Positions 11,413-22,801 of a stretch of DNA of 60,503 nucleotides are shown piece after piece. The notes below the pieces were generated by a model. That model ran no database searches and was not told the origin of the DNA. It saw only the letters and a program-made list of their open reading frames with translations. Position 1 is the first letter of the stretch. Each line of letters begins with the position of its first letter. The translations under genes were made by a program, and so were the position numbers. The stretch comes from Catenaria anguillulae PL171. Its lineage: Eukaryota > Blastocladiomycota > Blastocladiomycetes > Blastocladiales > Catenariaceae. The DNA lies in contig MCFL01000144.1 in the NCBI GenBank assembly GCA_002102555.1, positions 1 to 60,503 of the forward strand. Direction: 5' to 3'.

Positions 11413-11898
11413 TGTTGTGATTTGGTCTGAAGTGGAGATGAAAGCAGCAATCGATAGGGGATCTGTGTGTCTTGATTGATTGGTACAGATCTGTCCGACC
11501 TTTCGGGCGGGAGCGGTCCGCTATTTGTACCCTCGTCAGGCCCCTGTCTGGGCCCACCAGGTCCGCTCGGGGATACTCTCTAGTCCCCTTGGCGACGAGC
11601 TCTTCACTCTGTACTTATTCAGCGATACGGTAAATCTAGGTATGCCATGAAAGGCTGTGTCCTTGCCGCACTCATGCATGGGATAAGCATGGCGGTGTCG
11701 GATACTAATTCCTAGCCTTAATCGCTCATAGGTACTCGCCGTTGGTACTGAGGTATTGACTCACAGTCAATGGGAATGAAGGCTCTCTTCATGTATCCGG
11801 CCATTACCAGATAGTGTTGGTCAATGCACTGCCGCGGCTGTGTCAGTCACGTAGTTGCCATTGAGCACGTGTGCGGTAAGGCTTAGCATTTCACAACA
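11413..11898 (-). repeat. 5' LTR of the copia element
   Basis: A 486-bp direct repeat of 5874-6359, identical by eye. It is bounded by TG..CA inside an 8-bp perfect terminal inverted repeat. In element orientation this copy carries the promoter. Confidence 0.93.
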
Positions 11899-11920
11899 TT
11901 TTTTTTTTTTTTTTTTTTTT
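11899..11920. repeat. Oligo-T tract flanking the copia element
   Basis: Twenty-two T residues follow the 5' LTR, and 18 T (5856-5873) precede the 3' LTR. The element therefore inserted within a single long T run. Confidence 0.9.
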
Positions 11921-12703
11921 CATGGAAATCGCATCCTGGATCAAGTTTTAAAACTGTGTGTCCAACGACGATTCCGTCCCTATAGCAATCACCCATGGCC
12001 ACTACTTGCGCCCTCCACCGTGATGCGTGCTGAGATTCACCCGTCACTACCATTAGGAGGACGGACTCGGCTGTTTGAGGAAGATGCGCTCCAACACTGA
12101 GAGGGCACAGTGAAGATGGACTTGGAGGACTGTGCGTTGGCGGCCGGCATCATAGCAGCATAGGTAGCAGCAACTGGTGAGAAGAAGGACGGAACAAGTG
12201 CCAAGATGGTGGGTGACTCAACTCAAGTTGCCATTCTGGATTGTGATCATACAGATCGTGAGACATTTGCGTTTGGCAAAGTGACTTGGTGATCTGCAAC
12301 TGCTTTTTGTAGCCCTGAGGTTTTCCCGTGTTGCGAATTGAGTCGTCTTGTGTTTGTGGTTTTTTGGCTGGTTTTTTGGTTTTGGTCACCGACCACCAGC
12401 AGTTGAGTCGTCCTTGCCGCCACCGACTCGCGCGCGCCAATGCATTCAAGCTGCCAGCCCGCAGAGAATCCCATGCACAGCTTGCTGCTTTCGGTTGCGG
12501 GCCAAATCAAGCCGGGAATAAGAAGGTTCAGCACCCCGTTACCCTTTGCGGTTTACAGTTGCTTTTTACATCGCCTCCCTCCTCCAATTCCCATCTTTCG
12601 TGTCGATACCCCGACTGGGCAATTCCTCATAGCAGCACTCATGCTCAGTGTATCGAGCAGCCAATCGTCCTCAAAACTTGACAAGACCATTCCCGCACTC
12701 ACC
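11921..12703. other. Intergenic region upstream of the ABC transporter
   Basis: No protein family, RNA gene or clear repeat was seen. Open frames here are short and of non-coding composition. The region must include the 3' flank of the ankyrin-like gene displaced by the copia insertion and the promoter of the ABC gene. No convincing TATA element was found. Confidence 0.5.
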
Positions 12704-15700
12704 ATGGAGCCTCTTCTTTCAAGTTCATTCTGCGCCTCCGAGGCTGGCTGGGTTCTGCCCTCACCGACCCGTGTCATGGACGTAACACTCTGCACTCAGA
12801 ATGCGTATGTTTTCCACGTCTTGCCATGTATTCACCCTGCGCAATGCTCGTTTATCGAGGCACCACAGGCCAAAAACTGACGGAACGGAGGTGTTCGTAT
12901 ACCGGCGACCCCCAGTCTGTTGACCCCCATCCTGTCGGGAGTGTTTATCGCTGTTGCCTTCGTTCGCATCGGATCGCTCATTCGCTCGCATGCACGCCTT
13001 CCCGACAACCGTGCGCAGTGGATTTTCTGGGCAAAGTGTGCTCTGCCGCATGTTGCAACTGCATTCAGCGGCCTTCTACTCGCCTCGCACTTTTCTCGCA
13101 ATGCTCAGTTGACCGATGTTGCCGTCTTTGCCTTCTGCTCGCTCGTCACTTCGCTCGTTGCTGCCGTGCTGCACGTCGCCGAGCATCAACGGAGCCTCGC
13201 ACCGTCAACGACGCTCTGCCTCTACTACTTTTTCAACGGTCTGGCTTTGCTTTGGCGGCCGCGTGCGCTGCTGTCGATCGAGTCCAACACGGCTTTGTTT
13301 GAGCTCGTGTGCTATGTGGGTATCTTGACGGGCCAGTTTGCGGCGTTGGCGCTCGAGTGCTGGTCCCAACGGCCGCAGGATCCACGGATTGCAATTGTCG
13401 ATGTACGCCTTCTTGCCATTAACGACCACGACGCCTCCAGCAGGGCTGTTTGCTGACCGTGGCATCATGCTTTGACACTCGTCAATACAGCCCAAAGCCT
13501 CACCCGAGCCGTTGCTCAACTTCTTCGCCTGGGGCTCGTTCCTCTGGACCTTACCCATCCTCAAGCTCGGTGCCTCCAAATACCTCACACTGGACGACAT
13601 TTGGACCATACCTGAGGTGGCAACTGCCAACAACAGCTTCTCTCGCTTCATTGTGCATTTTGACGAGCGTCGCGCCAAGGGCGACCGCCATGCGCTCTTG
13701 TGGTCGCTCGCTCGCACGTTTGGTTACACGGTTGCATGCGCATTTGCTTGCCACGCCTTTGGCCAACTCGTCATTGTGCTCGTGCCATTGCTCGTCGAAC
13801 AGCTCGTTGGCTACGTTGCCGACTGGACGCAGGGGGCGTCCAAATCGACGGGCGTCATCATTGCATTTGCCATGTTTGCGACCTACTTTGTGGCTACGGT
13901 GTTTACCAAGATTGCCATGTACATTTGCTTTGTCAACGAGATTGAGGTGAATGGGGCATTGATGAATGCCGTGTACCGCAAGACGATGCGGATCCCTGCG
14001 CATGACCGGTCCTCGTCAGGCACCTTGACGAACCACATGCAGGTGGACGCTGACAACATTGGGCGCATGATGTTTGAGATTGTCATGGTCGGTTCGTATA
14101 CACAACCAGGAACGCTATCGAGCACGTACCCTCTCATTTGCCTCTGTTTCTCACCTCATCATGTTCATCTTTACCAGGGGTTGTTCCGTTCCAAGTCATC
14201 CTCTACCTGACGCTTCTCTACCTCCGCATCGGTGTTGCCGCCATCATCTCATTTGTCCTGACCCTTGTTGCCGCCGGGGTCATGTCGCTGCTTGCCAACA
14301 AGACGCTCGAATACGAAGAGGCCTTGCTTGAAGAAATGGACGAGCGCATCCGCCTCACGACCGAGGCCATCAAATGCATTCGCACCGTCAAGCTGTACGG
14401 CTGGACCCCGTTCTTCCAGCGCCGGATTGAAACAGCGCGGTCACGCGAGCTCGGCAAGCTCAAAGGCATTCAGTCCATCATGGCCGCCCAGGTCTCGTTC
14501 TCGGTCTTGATTCCATCATTCATGGCGCTGGCCACGTTTTCCTTGTCGTCTGTGCTTGGGATGGGCGGCAATGTCGAGTTTACGCCACAGACCGTATTTG
14601 CCGTCTTGTCGATTTTGGCCATGTTGGGCGAGCCCATCAACGCAATCATTTGGGGATTTTCGCCTATTGCCGCGGCCGTGGCCGGGTACGGTCGGCTGCG
14701 CAAGTTTTTCGAGTGCATTGAAATGGATCCGTCGACTGTCACGGTGCATTCGGCTAGCAAGTCGGACAAGGTTGCCGTGGTGATTCGCGATGGCTACTTT
14801 TTCTGGGCCCAGGGCACGCGCCGGGTGCAGGGTCATGACGGTGACGAGGAGGGTGCGGCCGAGGGCGACGAGCAGGCGGATCCCGAACCGTCACAGATTC
14901 AGGTGCCGTCGGATTTAAACGAGTGCCCGTTGCGCGACATCAACGTGACCATTCCCAAGGGTGCATTGACGGCAATCGTGTCAACCGTTGGCCAGGGCAA
15001 GTCGTCGCTTGTGGCGGCCATGATTGGTGAGATTTACAAGGCACGGGGCGAGGTGCATCGGTATGGCCGGGTGGCATATGTCGCCCAATCGCCTTTCATT
15101 GTGAATGCTTCCGTTCGCGGTACGTTGTCATGCTGAACACTCTGTTTTTACGACCTGGGGGGGGGGGATGATGCTGACTCAATGATTTTCGTGTTTTACA
15201 GACAACATTTGTTTTGGCCTGCCGTATGACGAAGCCCGGTACTTGCGCGTCATCGATGCCTGCGCTCTGGCCCACGATTTCCAAATCCTGGCCAAGGGCG
15301 ACCTGACCATGATTGGCGAGCAAGGCATCAACCTGTCGGGCGGTCAGCGTGCCCGCATTGCCTGCGCCCGCGCCGTGTACTGTGACGCCGACATTTACAT
15401 CTTTGACGACTGCCTTTCGGCCGTGGACGCCATGGTTGACAAGCACATGTTCCAACACATGCTGGGTGCCAACTCCCTGCTCAAAGACAAGACGCGTGTG
15501 CTCGTGACGCATGCAGTGCAGCATTTGCCCGAGGTGGATCACATCATTGTGCTTGAAAAGGGCAAAGTGACAGCCGTGGGCTCGTATGGCGAGCTCAAGA
15601 TGAGCGAGCAAGGGTCCGTGTTTGATCGATTGGTGCAGGCATTCGAGTCTAAGCGCCAACCTGGGGCCGTTTCGGCGAGCCTCCAGCACAAGCCCGCCCC

Positions 15701-17734
15701 GGTTGCTGCTGCCGAGGTCACAACAGAGGACGTGTCGCAAGTGACGGCCGTTGTTGGTCGCCATCGTCGGACCGACTCGATCACCTCAACAGGGTCGCAA
15801 GATGCCTTGCTCGGTGCAGGCATTGGAGCAAAGCACTACTCTACCTTTGGCGACGACGCGCAAGACGAGGTTAAGGCCGAGAACGATGAGGACGACGACG
15901 ACGACGAAGACGAGGAAAAGTTGGAACGCGGCAGCATCTCCACGGCCGTGTACATGACCTACTTCAAGCTGTGTGGTTTCTTCCCGTTGACATTCAACCT
16001 GCTGCTCACTGGTGCCTCGATTAGCATGACGCTTGGCGTCCAATACGTCCTCGGTGAATGGTCGTCGGCCGTGCAACGAGACCCCACCGACGTGTCGACG
16101 CCACAGTTTTGGATGCGCGTTTTCATTCTCATGGTGGTTGGCAACACGATCTTGACTGGCGCTTCCATTTACCACTTTTATGTGACGGTGAGCATTGCCT
16201 GTGCGGAAAAGGTCTCAAGCAAGCTGCTCAAGCGTGTGCTGCGTTTGCCCATGTCCTTCTTTGACGTGACCCCGTCTGGCCGCATCACCAACCGCTTTTC
16301 CAAGGACCAATCGACCATTGATACTCGGGTCCCAGAGCAAGTCCACAACTTTTACTTTTCGGTGCTTCAACTCGTGTCTATCATTGTCGCCATCGCCGTT
16401 GCAACGCCGTGGTTCCTGGCCGTGCTCATTCCGCTCGGCTTCATCTTCCGCCACGTCCAGCGCTTGTACCTGAGCACGTCGCGCGAGCTCCAGCGCCTGC
16501 ACAGCGTCACCATGTCGCCCATCTTCCAAGCCTACTCTGAATCGATCGAGGGTGTTTCCACGATTCGCGCGTTTGGCCAAGAACGCCGCTTTTTTGACAC
16601 GATGGAGGACAAGATTGACACGGGGAATAAGCCCATGTACACGCTGCTGGGTGTCAACCGGTGGTTGGATGTCAACTTGCAATTCATTTCAGCCACGATT
16701 CTGTTGTCGGCGAGTTTGTTGGCGGCCATGGCACCCGAGACAGGGCCCGTCATGATAGGCGTTTCATTGACGTTCGCGCAGCAGATTACGTTTGTGTTGG
16801 TGTTCATTGTGCGAGCCTTTTGCGTGCGTTTCTTTCTTGATGTCCTCATCGCGCACATTCTCGTTTTTGATGCTAACCTCTGCACTCGCTTTTACAGGAC
16901 ATTGAAACCGATTTCGTTGCATTCGAGCGTATCCGCGAATATGCAGAAACCACGCCTGAAGCGCCAGACACGACCGACTACCCACTCGACGCAGCCTGGC
17001 CCGCCCACGGCGCCATCGAGTTTCGTGACTATGCCACGCGCTACCGCGCTGGCCTCGACCTCGTGTTGCGCAACGTGTCGCTGAGCATTGGTGGAGGCGA
17101 GAAAATTGCGATCGTGGGTCGAACTGGAAGTGGAAAATCCAGTGCACTTGCGTCCTTGTTCCGACTCATGGAGAGCGCGCAGGGCTCGATTGTGGTCGAC
17201 GGCGTTGATGTGGCCAATGTCGGGTTGCTCGATTTGCGCACGCGGTTGACGGTGTTGCCGCAATCGCCCGTCATTTTTGAGGCGAGCATTCGCGAGAACT
17301 TGGATCCTTTGGGCGCCCACGACGACGCGGCCATGTGGGCCGCACTCAAGGCGGCGCATTTGGACCAGGTGGTCGCGGGCATGGACGGCGGGTTGGACGC
17401 AAAGATCAAGCCGGGGCAATTGTCGGTTGGGGAGAGCCAGCTGCTGTGCTTGGGACGGGCACTCTTGCGCAAAACAAAGGTGCTTGCCCTCGACGAGTCG
17501 TCGGCGTCGCTCGATGTGGCCACGGATGACCTGGTCCAGGCAACGATTCGCAGCGAGTTCAAGGAGTGCACCGTGCTTTGTATTGCCCATCGCATTTCCA
17601 CCACGCTCGACTTTGATCGGGTGCTTGTGTTGTCGAATGGCGAGGTGGTTGAGTTTGATACGCCAAGGGCTTTGCTGGCGAATCCGAAATCCATGTACTA
17701 TGAGCTCGCAAAGAGCAGTGGGTTGGTGCATTGA
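12704..17734 (+). CDS. ABCC/MRP-type ABC transporter
   Basis: Six exons join in frame: 12704-12804, 12916-13402, 13491-14091, 14178-15119, 15202-16823 and 16898-17734, giving about 1,529 residues, the normal length of MRP proteins. The start in CACCATGG matches the family's short N-terminus before TMD0 (FCASEAGW, TQNA). Order: TMD0, TMD1, NBD1 (about 640-790), acidic linker (E/D-rich, about 930-950), TMD2, NBD2 (about 1300-1520). NBD1 has a canonical LSGGQRARIACARA signature and a Walker B with Asp in place of the catalytic Glu, usual for ABCC. Its Walker A reads STVGQGKSS, lacking the first Gly. NBD2 has GRTGSGKSS, LSVGESQLLCLGRAL and LALDESSASLD, so it should be the main ATPase site. ABCC proteins export glutathione, glucuronide and other conjugates, commonly at the vacuolar or plasma membrane. 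The substrate here is unknown. Confidence 0.93.
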
Positions 17735-18316
17735 TTACATGTTGTGCTCGTTGGATCTTGAAAAAGAATATCCAGATTTTCTTAGGAATATGCACGTTTG
17801 AGTATTGTTATCACGTGGGCAAGTCTCATCCCCTTGGCCATGGCATGCACCTTCGCCATTTGCACTCCCTTGTCACATTTCACCGACGCCCAATGCGTGG
17901 ACACCGCAAGCTCATCCGCATTATGCAACATCTGCACTATCGCATGGGGTATGCACACCTGGTCTGCGAAACCGGAACCCGCGAATCGGCGACATCGACC
18001 GCCCCGCCATCCACATCACACGCAGCCGCAGCCGCAGCCGCAGTGGCAAGCATGCGCGCATTGAGCTGAGAAATGTACGAGACCAGCTCGCGCGCCCTGC
18101 TCGGCTCGCAAGATGGCTCCGGTAGCTCGGGGGCAAACACTTGTCCACATGCAAAACATCACGATCAGGTCGCACACGTCCATCCGCGAAGACCAGACCA
18201 GCCACATGATTAACCAGTGTCGTCTCGGGAAGCAAATGTCAACAAAACTCGGCTGCATGTGTATTTCATCAAGATTTTTTGGTGATGGGGAATGCGTGGA
18301 ATGTGACAAAATGCAA

Positions 18317-18338
18317 GGGGGGGGGGGGGGGGGGGGGG
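18317..18338 (+). repeat. 22-nt G homopolymer
   Basis: An unbroken run of 22 G on the plus strand (C on the minus strand). Runs of this kind can form G-quadruplex structures and are unstable in copy number. The exact length may be unreliable in an assembly. Confidence 0.9.
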
Positions 18339-18449
18339 CACGAATCAATGTGAAAAATGCAAGCACACCGACACAGCATCTGACCAGCAACTGAAAACGG
18401 AGGGGAATGGAAGAGGTAAACAAGGAAGAACAACAACATCAACTCAAGG

Positions 18450-18466
18450 CACACACACACACACAC
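18450..18466. repeat. (CA)8 microsatellite
   Basis: A short CA dinucleotide run in the shared 3' region of the ABC transporter and the GTPase-like gene. Confidence 0.85.
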
Positions 18467-18528
18467 GACAATGCCGGTCTCACACCAAAACATATGTACA
18501 CACTTTTTTTTTCTCCTCTCCTTCTCAC

Positions 18529-21500
18529 TTAGAAACCGAGAAAGAACTTCTCCATCTTGCCCACAAGCACGTCCAAATCGCGCACAACCACGGGCTTCTT
18601 GTCCAAAACAGCCTTGAACGCCTCAAAGTGCATCATGTTGGGCGCAAGGCGGACGCGGGGCTGCATCTGCTGGACCTCGCCGACCAAGACGCGCGACACG
18701 CCACGGTACAAGTCCTTGGTCGCCAACAACAAGTCGAGCGGCATGCGCTCGCCGCGCAACGCCTCCAAGACGCGGTACAAGGCCTGCATCTGGCGCTCAA
18801 GCGCCTCCTCGGCGGCATTGGCCGTCAAGCGCGTGCGCACAAGCACCATGTGCTCGCGCAAGGCGGCGCGGCGTTGGCGCAAGGCCGCAAGCTCGGTCGC
18901 GTACATGTCCTTGCGGAACGTGAAGAGCTTGGCAATCACGGGCGTCGACGTGGCAGTCACCGACATGACCGAAGGGGTGGTGAGCAAAAGCTCAAAGTTG
19001 GTCGGGTTGACGGCACGGTGGCGGATGGCAACGGGCAGGCCAGAGGGAAGAATCTCGCGCACCGAGCGGATCGGGAACTCGGTCGAGGCAATCGAGATCT
19101 TGGCAAACACGGGCGTGGGCGGCGTCGCCAAAAGGTGCAAGTTGGCAAACAGGCCGCGGCGCACGGGGGTCGTCAAGCCCGAGGCACCCATGCGCCACAT
19201 GAAGGGCGAGGGCTCCTGCGAGAGCGTGGTGGCGGTCCACTCGTTACCGAAAACATCGCCCGTGGTCGTGGTCGTCGTGGTCCAGTAACCAACCTTGGTG
19301 TGGAACTCGATCAAGTCCTCGGTGTCGAGCTTGGACATGGCATACTCAACGGCCGCCAACTCGGCGCCCGACCGGGCAAGCTGCTCGCGCAACACGAGCT
19401 GCTCGGCGTCACGCACACGGCGCGCGAGCATGGCCTCGTTGCGCAGCATGTCGAGCTTCTTGGCCACGAGCGACTCTGCAAGCAAATCAATGTCGCGCAC
19501 AAGCTTGGTCTTGACAATGTCGGTCACGTCCATGGTCATGGCGCGCATGGGCATGGGCGACAAGGACATGAGCGGCATCGAGGTGGGCAACTTGTTGGCC
19601 GACGACAAGGACGAAACGACCGTGGTCGACTCGGTGAACAAGGGGGCGGGCACGTCAATGGCAAGTTGCTCAAGCACGTCAATGAAGTGGTTGACGGCCT
19701 GGAACGACATGGCGCGCAATCCAGCACGCATCGGGCTCAAGGGCATGGTGGCCGTGAGGTCGTTGTTCATGGGCACATGAATGGCGCGAATGTGCGGGAA
19801 GCCCAAGGTGGTGGCCAAATGGCGGTCAAACTCGGTGGCACGCGGGCCCAAGTCAAAGAGGTTGAGCTTGGCGCCAAACGAGTCGGTGCGGCGCAAGGCA
19901 CGGCGGAAATCGAAGCCAGAGTGGACCACGACCAGGTTGCGAGTCAAGTCACCGAGAGTCGACAAGTAAGTCTTGAGGATGTCGAGGTTGGCCGCATCCA
20001 GAGGGCGGTTGGCGCTGTAACACGGGGTAAGAATACAAGAGTGTGAAAATCAATCGATATACTCGAGGATGAATGGCAAGCCAACGCACTTGATCACGTA
20101 GACCAAGGTCGAGGTGTTGCCCTTGGACTCGCGGACCTTGTCCAAGGTCATGGCCAAGTGCTCGAGGTCAATCAAGGGGTCGACCAACGAGGCAGAGTCC
20201 AACAATCCAGGGGTATCAATCACGTCCAAGATCAAGCGCGGCTCGTCCTCGGCACGCACTTGCGTCATCTCGAGCTCAAAGGAACGATCCTCGAGGAGGT
20301 CCTCAATCTTGTCGGCCAGTGACTCGAAGCACTCTTGATCCTCCTGCTCGTCAAACTCCTCAAACTCGTACTCCTTGCCTTCCTTGTTGAGGGTGAACTC
20401 GCAAGACTCGGGCTTGAAAAACCCGGTCTTGTTGTCCGACGAGAAGAAGCGGGTCGAGCCGGTCGCGTTGAGGCCAGACAAGTTGGCGTCGGACTTGGTC
20501 TTGTTCATGCCAAAGCGGGACATGTTCTCAAACTTGGTCGACGACGATGAGCAAGTCTTCTTGGTGTTCTTTGAGGTCTCGGCATCAAGTTCAAGCTCGG
20601 CCAGCAGCTCGTACAAGGACTTTGCATCCGTGTCACGGCCCTCGACCTCGGCCTCTTGCGCGTCCATGGCGAGCGTCTCCTTGGCCAAGCGAAGCACCTC
20701 GTTGTCGGCCTTGAAGTTGTCCGTCTTGAGGGACGACGACGTGCCAAACGACGACGACTTGAGCGCCTCGCGCTTGCAGCGGAGGATCTCTTCCTTGTTG
20801 GCCAACCGCAACGATTCGAGCTTGGCCTTGAGCACCTCGAGCGAGTCGCCCTCCTCGTACACCTCGGCAGCGCGAGCAAACAAGTCTTCGTCGAGCTCTT
20901 GGTCGACCTCGGCAGGGGTGGCGTCACGGGTCATGAACAACTCCGAGTTGTCGCGCTTGAGGTTGCGACGATCCATGCGGTCCATGCGCTTGGCTTTGAG
21001 ATGGGTCTCCTTGTCGGCGGTGGCGGCAGCAGCCCAGCGCGGCATCTGCGACTTGTTGGCACGGCGCAAGAGCACCTCACGGCGCGGAATGCGTAGCGAG
21101 TACCGGCGCACGTTTTGCGTGGCCGACGACAGGCCGTTGCCAATGATGAGGTTGGCCGACGCATCAATGGGCTGGTTGGCGTACTCGTGCAAGAACTTGA
21201 TGAGCGTCGACTTGCCCTGCTGCGAGGTGCCAATGATCGGGGCAACAACAGTCACCTTCTTGGTCGCCGCCGTCGCCGGGAAAGGGGTCGAGGTCACGGT
21301 CAAGGACGTGGCGGGGCCGCCGGCGCGCTTGTTGAGGAAGACTGTCGTGCGTGGATCATATGAAGCAGGGGGTCAGTGAGTATGTGCATGGCAGCCATGG
21401 CGAAATATGGGGTCTCTGTGGCGGATCAGGAGAGCGAGAAGGCGAGGTAGAAGATCGGGACCAGCCACCACAACCGCAAGCCCTCGAGGCTCGAGCTCAG

Positions 21501-21592
21501 ATCACAGCGAGACACGCCATCGAACAGCCGACAGAAATGGCAAACAGAACAGGACACGGCAGGTACGCACATTGAGCGTTGTTGTTGAGCAT
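18529..21592 (-). CDS. P-loop GTPase-like protein with a large internal insertion
   Basis: Three exons fit in frame: a tiny first exon 21592-21571 (seven codons plus one base), 21341-20090 and 20014-18529, giving 919 residues. The long exons alone lack an ATG, so the 22-nt exon is needed. A G1 loop GTSQQGKST lies at about residues 45-53 and a possible G2 SSATQNV near 80. G3 is IDTPGLLDS at about 382-390, followed by VVVHSGFD near 455 at the position where AIG1/Toc-type GTPases have their G4-like segment. The G1-G3 distance of about 335 residues is far beyond the usual 40-60. It is filled by charged, helical sequence. The C-terminal half has a probable coiled coil (RRVRDAEQLVLREQLARSG) and ends with a Leu/Val-rich helical part. 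I cannot name the family. It might be a membrane-linked septin-, AIG1- or dynamin-related GTPase. Confidence 0.82.
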
Positions 21593-22801
21593 GGTGGGAG
21601 CGTGTATTGGTGGGGTATGAGGTGTATGCAAGGCAAGGCAGAGGAGAGAGCAAGGATGTGAAGCGGGTCGCGTCGTTGCTTGAAGCAGAAGAATGACTTT
21701 TGAGCTGCCGACTGGGGTGCGTGGTCCACCTTTATACCTGTCAGCCCACCCAGTCTGATGCTGCACTTGTTGTCTCGCGCTACCGTATCCGATCCAATTG
21801 GTGTCGAGGCCATCGATTGTGGTGCATCAGCAGCGACAGGTGCCACCGGACGAAGTCAACGGTATCATTACGCTGCAATAGTCCATGACTTATTTCGGCC
21901 GGGCAGCGCACGTTTCCGCTACGCATCAGCGCGTGTGCGCGGCTGTTAACGGATGTCTGGCGTTGACGATGCCAAGGCTGGGACTAATGGTAACGGAATA
22001 CCTACACACCTTCATTGGTGTCTGGCATGCAACTGATTCTTGCATGACCGAATTCATAGGCCCCAATCCATGATCTACCGCCGCCGATATCATTGCTGAC
22101 CTCCGGTGTCCGCTAACAACAGGGGGGCAGCCGTCGACAAGGTGCTGTTGCCACCTGTATGCGCGTGCACCGATGCTCGGTACGTCGCCGCAGGCTCGTC
22201 CACTTGGCCATACCAGACCTAAATGCTTAGCCTCATGTCTCACGCTCGGCTCAAGTGCTACAACTGTCTCACGGGAGGCACACGGACGAAGACAAAAGCG
22301 GAAGCTCGACAGCACAAGCGGTTGGTTCTCATTTCATTGCATTCTCGCGCAAACAAAGTGTGGCGGCTTTCGGTTTGCTTGCAACTTGACCGATGATCGC
22401 GTCGCATGCAAGATCGCTCGTGTCAAGAAGCGGACCTCCGATCGAGCTGGATGAGACACGCTGATCGGACTGTTGCTGGCGGCCACGACCTCAACGCCAA
22501 ACAAGGGATGAGTTAGCAAAATAGTTAGAGGCAACTTCAACGAGCTGTCGCACTCTAGACGCCCAAAGCAGACTACACACTCCATGAACTGATTTTCAAT
22601 GCACCCATGCATCCCCAACTGAAAGGCATGACGACCAAGGTTGCTCCGGCCGTGATTGTCGTTTACGTCTTGTCTTGACAAATCACTGTTGTGTCTCTGA
22701 CATCAAACAAACATGCATGACCCCACGGCAAATGCCATGACGGATTCCTCGACATCTTTTCTACACTCTACGCATTCATTGCAATGTAACGCATCCCCGC
22801 C
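21593..22801. other. Intergenic region between divergent genes
   Basis: Just over 1.2 kb lies between the GTPase-like gene (-) and family copy A (+). Apart from the TATA candidate near 21731, no coding, RNA or repeat signal was recognised. Open frames are short and inconsistent between strands. Confidence 0.5.
21731..21736 (-). promoter_or_regulatory. TATA box candidate of the GTPase-like gene
   Basis: On the minus strand, GGTATAAAGGTGG lies about 139 bp upstream of the ATG at 21592, a fair distance for a TATA box with a moderate 5' UTR. Confidence 0.4.

Larger units (their letters stand above)
5874..11898 (-). mobile_element. Ty1/copia-type LTR retrotransposon
   Basis: The element is about 6,025 bp, read on the minus strand: 5' LTR 11898-11413, gag, pol, 3' LTR 6359-5874. 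The order protease, integrase, reverse transcriptase, RNase H places it in the copia (Pseudoviridae) group. The two 486-bp LTRs appear identical by eye and start and end with the inverted octamer TGTTGTGA/TCACAACA. A purine tract and a putative primer-binding site lie at the expected inner edges. It sits inside an oligo-T tract, so a short target duplication cannot be resolved. It looks nearly whole, with about one break, in gag. Matching LTRs imply a very young insertion. It is close to the 3' end of the ankyrin-like gene and in opposite orientation to it. Confidence 0.95.
17735..18528. other. Intergenic region between convergent genes
   Basis: These 794 bp separate the stop of the ABC transporter from the stop of the GTPase-like gene and so hold two 3' UTRs. 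The region has no coding signal but is rich in simple repeats: a 22-G run, a (CA)8 stretch and a T run near 18505. Confidence 0.6.

Noticed and set aside
18628-20046. A 472-codon plus-strand open frame opposite the GTPase-like gene
   Set aside because: Arg/Gly/His-rich shadow of the real minus-strand exon; no domain, and the opposite strand has motifs and clean splice junctions.
21303-21303. A start of the GTPase-like gene at 21303
   Set aside because: The codon there is TTG; an upstream 22-nt exon with ATG and good splice sites gives a proper start and correct phase.
20375-21379. A 334-codon plus-strand open frame opposite the GTPase-like gene
   Set aside because: Ser/Arg-rich antisense shadow of the P-loop exon.
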